DNA from: an uncultured Peptococcaceae bacterium
Lineage (GTDB): Bacteria > Bacillota > Peptococcia > Peptococcales > Peptococcaceae
Reading direction: 5' to 3'
DNA: 8,154 nucleotides
NCBI GenBank assembly: GCA_902492275.1
Contig: CABUKW010000137.1
Span: 1-8,154, forward strand
Part shown: positions 7,000 through 8,154 of the stretch, in pieces
How the letters are laid out: each line of letters starts with the position of its first letter
How positions within the stretch are numbered: the first letter of the stretch is position 1
The notes under the pieces: model-generated
The model's database searches: none
The model's input: only the letters and a program-made list of their open reading frames with translations
What the model was told of the DNA's origin: nothing
Translations under genes and position numbers: made by a program

Positions 7000-7974
7000 A
7001 TGGCTCTTTCAATTGCAGACTACTTGTTACAGCTTCCAGAAAATATGAACTTTGCAAAAGTACAGGAATTATCAGGAGAGGGTTCACTCTACTATCGTAT
7101 GCTTTCCGACTACGGAAGCGGCTCATTTCAGTTGATACGCTTTGAGAATGACCTGCTTATGATTCTGATTGCAGACTACACGCCAAAGGAAACCTTTGAA
7201 AAAATCGCAACTATTTCCGAAGAATATATGGAAATCAGCCAGTTTGAAACAGACAGCAGTTCTTTCAAAATCGGGAGACGGAAAACACAGCCCGTCGGTA
7301 AAGGGATTTACTGCTATGTGAACACCCAAAAGACCACCTATGTCTATTGCGAAAAAGGAAAGCCGGTAAGATTTACAAAAATCATTTTGACAAGAAAGTA
7401 TTTTGATACTTATTTCCGGGTGCATTATGGAAAAGATTATGAACAATCAAAAGTGGCAAAGGAATACCTTTTGAAAAATCCAAATCTGCCGGAGCTTAAC
7501 TTTGTCTTTCAGCAGATCAGGGATTGTCAGGCGGTAGGACAAACGCTGCACTTATATCTGGAAAGCAAAGTTCTGGAATTACTCTCCCTTGTCATTAAGG
7601 GCATGGAGCAAAAGGAAAATCATATTTCTGTCAAGTTAGATTATAAGGACATCCGTGATCTGAAAAAAACAGTTACCTATATGAAAAAGGATTTGTCTGC
7701 TTATCCGTCCGGGGAAGAACTTGCGCAAATCGCAGGAATGAGCCCTACCCGGTATCAGCTTGCTTTTCGGAAGTATTACGGCACTACTCCCTATGAGTAT
7801 CTAAAAGAAATGCGACTGAATCAGGCGCTATTCCTGTTGAAAAACTCTGATTATGGGATTGCTACGATTGCCGCAAAGGTTGGCTATCACAATTCAGGCC
7901 ATTTTGCAAAGCTATTTAAAAATGCCTATGGTATGGGGCCAAAGGAATACCGAACTAATCATAATATAAAATAA
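7000..7974 (+). CDS. AraC-family transcriptional regulator, PchR/YbtA-like candidate
   Basis: A 324-residue cytosolic DNA-binding regulator. The C-terminal 100 residues form the AraC/XylS double helix-turn-helix domain. HTH1 is around 238-260 (SGEELAQIAGMSPTRYQLAF) and HTH2 around 285-317, with the characteristic IAAKVGYHNSGHFAKLFKNA and a closing GPKEYR. The N-terminal 210 residues are probably the effector-sensing and dimerisation part and show no motif I can assign. The overall plan, an AraC protein divergent from a pair of fused ABC genes, is that of YbtA/PchR-type regulators, which respond to siderophores and activate uptake genes. It is transcribed away from the ABC-mntP-feo operon and shares its 244-base upstream region, so that operon is the likely target. 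The family is certain; the ligand is inferred. Confidence -1.
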   Translation: MALSIADYLLQLPENMNFAKVQELSGEGSLYYRMLSDYGSGSFQLIRFENDLLMILIADYTPKETFEKIATISEEYMEISQFETDSSSFKIGRRKTQPVGKGIYCYVNTQKTTYVYCEKGKPVRFTKIILTRKYFDTYFRVHYGKDYEQSKVAKEYLLKNPNLPELNFVFQQIRDCQAVGQTLHLYLESKVLELLSLVIKGMEQKENHISVKLDYKDIRDLKKTVTYMKKDLSAYPSGEELAQIAGMSPTRYQLAFRKYYGTTPYEYLKEMRLNQALFLLKNSDYGIATIAAKVGYHNSGHFAKLFKNAYGMGPKEYRTNHNIK

Positions 7975-7990
7975 ATTTATTTCTCTTATA

Positions 7991-8023
7991 AAAACAGCCA
8001 TCTAAAAGAATGATGGCTGTTTT
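7991..8023 (+). terminator. Rho-independent terminator, probably bidirectional
   Basis: AAAACAGCCATC (7991-8002) pairs perfectly with GATGGCTGTTTT (8012-8023) around a 9-base loop, a 12-bp stem ending in a T run. It lies 16 bases after the regulator stop. The A run on the left arm would give a T run on the minus strand, so it can also end transcription arriving from the right. Confidence -1.
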
Positions 8024-8090
8024 ATACTTCCACTAAGTTTTCCAATCGCTTATTTAATTTTTCTGCAACTTTTATAATAGGTAGACATAT
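8022..8090 (-). pseudogene. Possible C-terminal remnant of a convergent gene
   Basis: On the minus strand a frame ending with TAA at 8024-8022 reads IIKVAEKLNKRLENLVEV at its C-terminus, which looks like an amphipathic coding helix. It is blocked by an in-frame stop after about 22 codons, with no start or ribosome binding site. A different minus frame is open over about 34 codons from the window edge to near 8050, so a frameshifted old gene is possible. I do not recognise the product. It could equally be chance in AT-rich DNA. Confidence -1.
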
Positions 8091-8154
8091 TTACTACTGT
8101 TATATGATGTTTCTTATTTGAAAAAGCGTTACCGAAAGATTGTAGCCAGAAATG

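Overview
The window looks like accessory, metal-handling DNA from a low-to-mid GC Firmicute, most likely a gut-type Clostridium relative. The reasons are strong AGGAGG-type ribosome binding sites before nearly every gene, AT-rich intergenic DNA, and FeoA/FeoB/FeoC and ABC proteins of clostridial character. No genus can be named from the sequence alone, and no integrase, transposase, tRNA, rRNA or CRISPR array is visible.

Layout: a divergent regulatory region (about 6756-6999) separates an AraC-family regulator on the + strand (7000-7974, with a strong hairpin terminator at 7991-8023) from a tightly packed six-gene operon on the - strand. In transcription order the operon is: ABC half-transporter 1 (6755-5004), ABC half-transporter 2 (5003-3270), an MntP-type manganese efflux protein (3241-2693), FeoA (2665-2438), FeoB (2438-414) and a FeoC-like winged-helix protein (398-159). 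Gaps run from a 1-base overlap to 28 bases, so co-transcription is very likely. Past feoC, at 1 to about 130, lies the 5'-truncated C-terminal piece of a third ABC ATPase, which marks a rearrangement junction and runs off the window edge. At the other end (8022-8154) there is only a possible convergent gene remnant.

Working model (inference): an AraC regulator beside two fused permease-ATPase genes is the arrangement of the YbtA/YbtPQ type of siderophore-metal import system. Here that cassette is in one transcription unit with a ferrous iron transporter (FeoABC) and a Mn(II) exporter. The operon would bring in metal by two routes and export Mn(II) to correct the Fe/Mn balance. The FeoB has non-canonical sequence at two otherwise highly conserved membrane motifs, so its substrate should not be taken as Fe(II) without test. 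A dyad whose arms match DtxR/IdeR-box arms lies just downstream of the proposed operon promoter, and short direct repeats spaced by whole helical turns lie in the divergent region, which suggests control by both metal status and the AraC protein.
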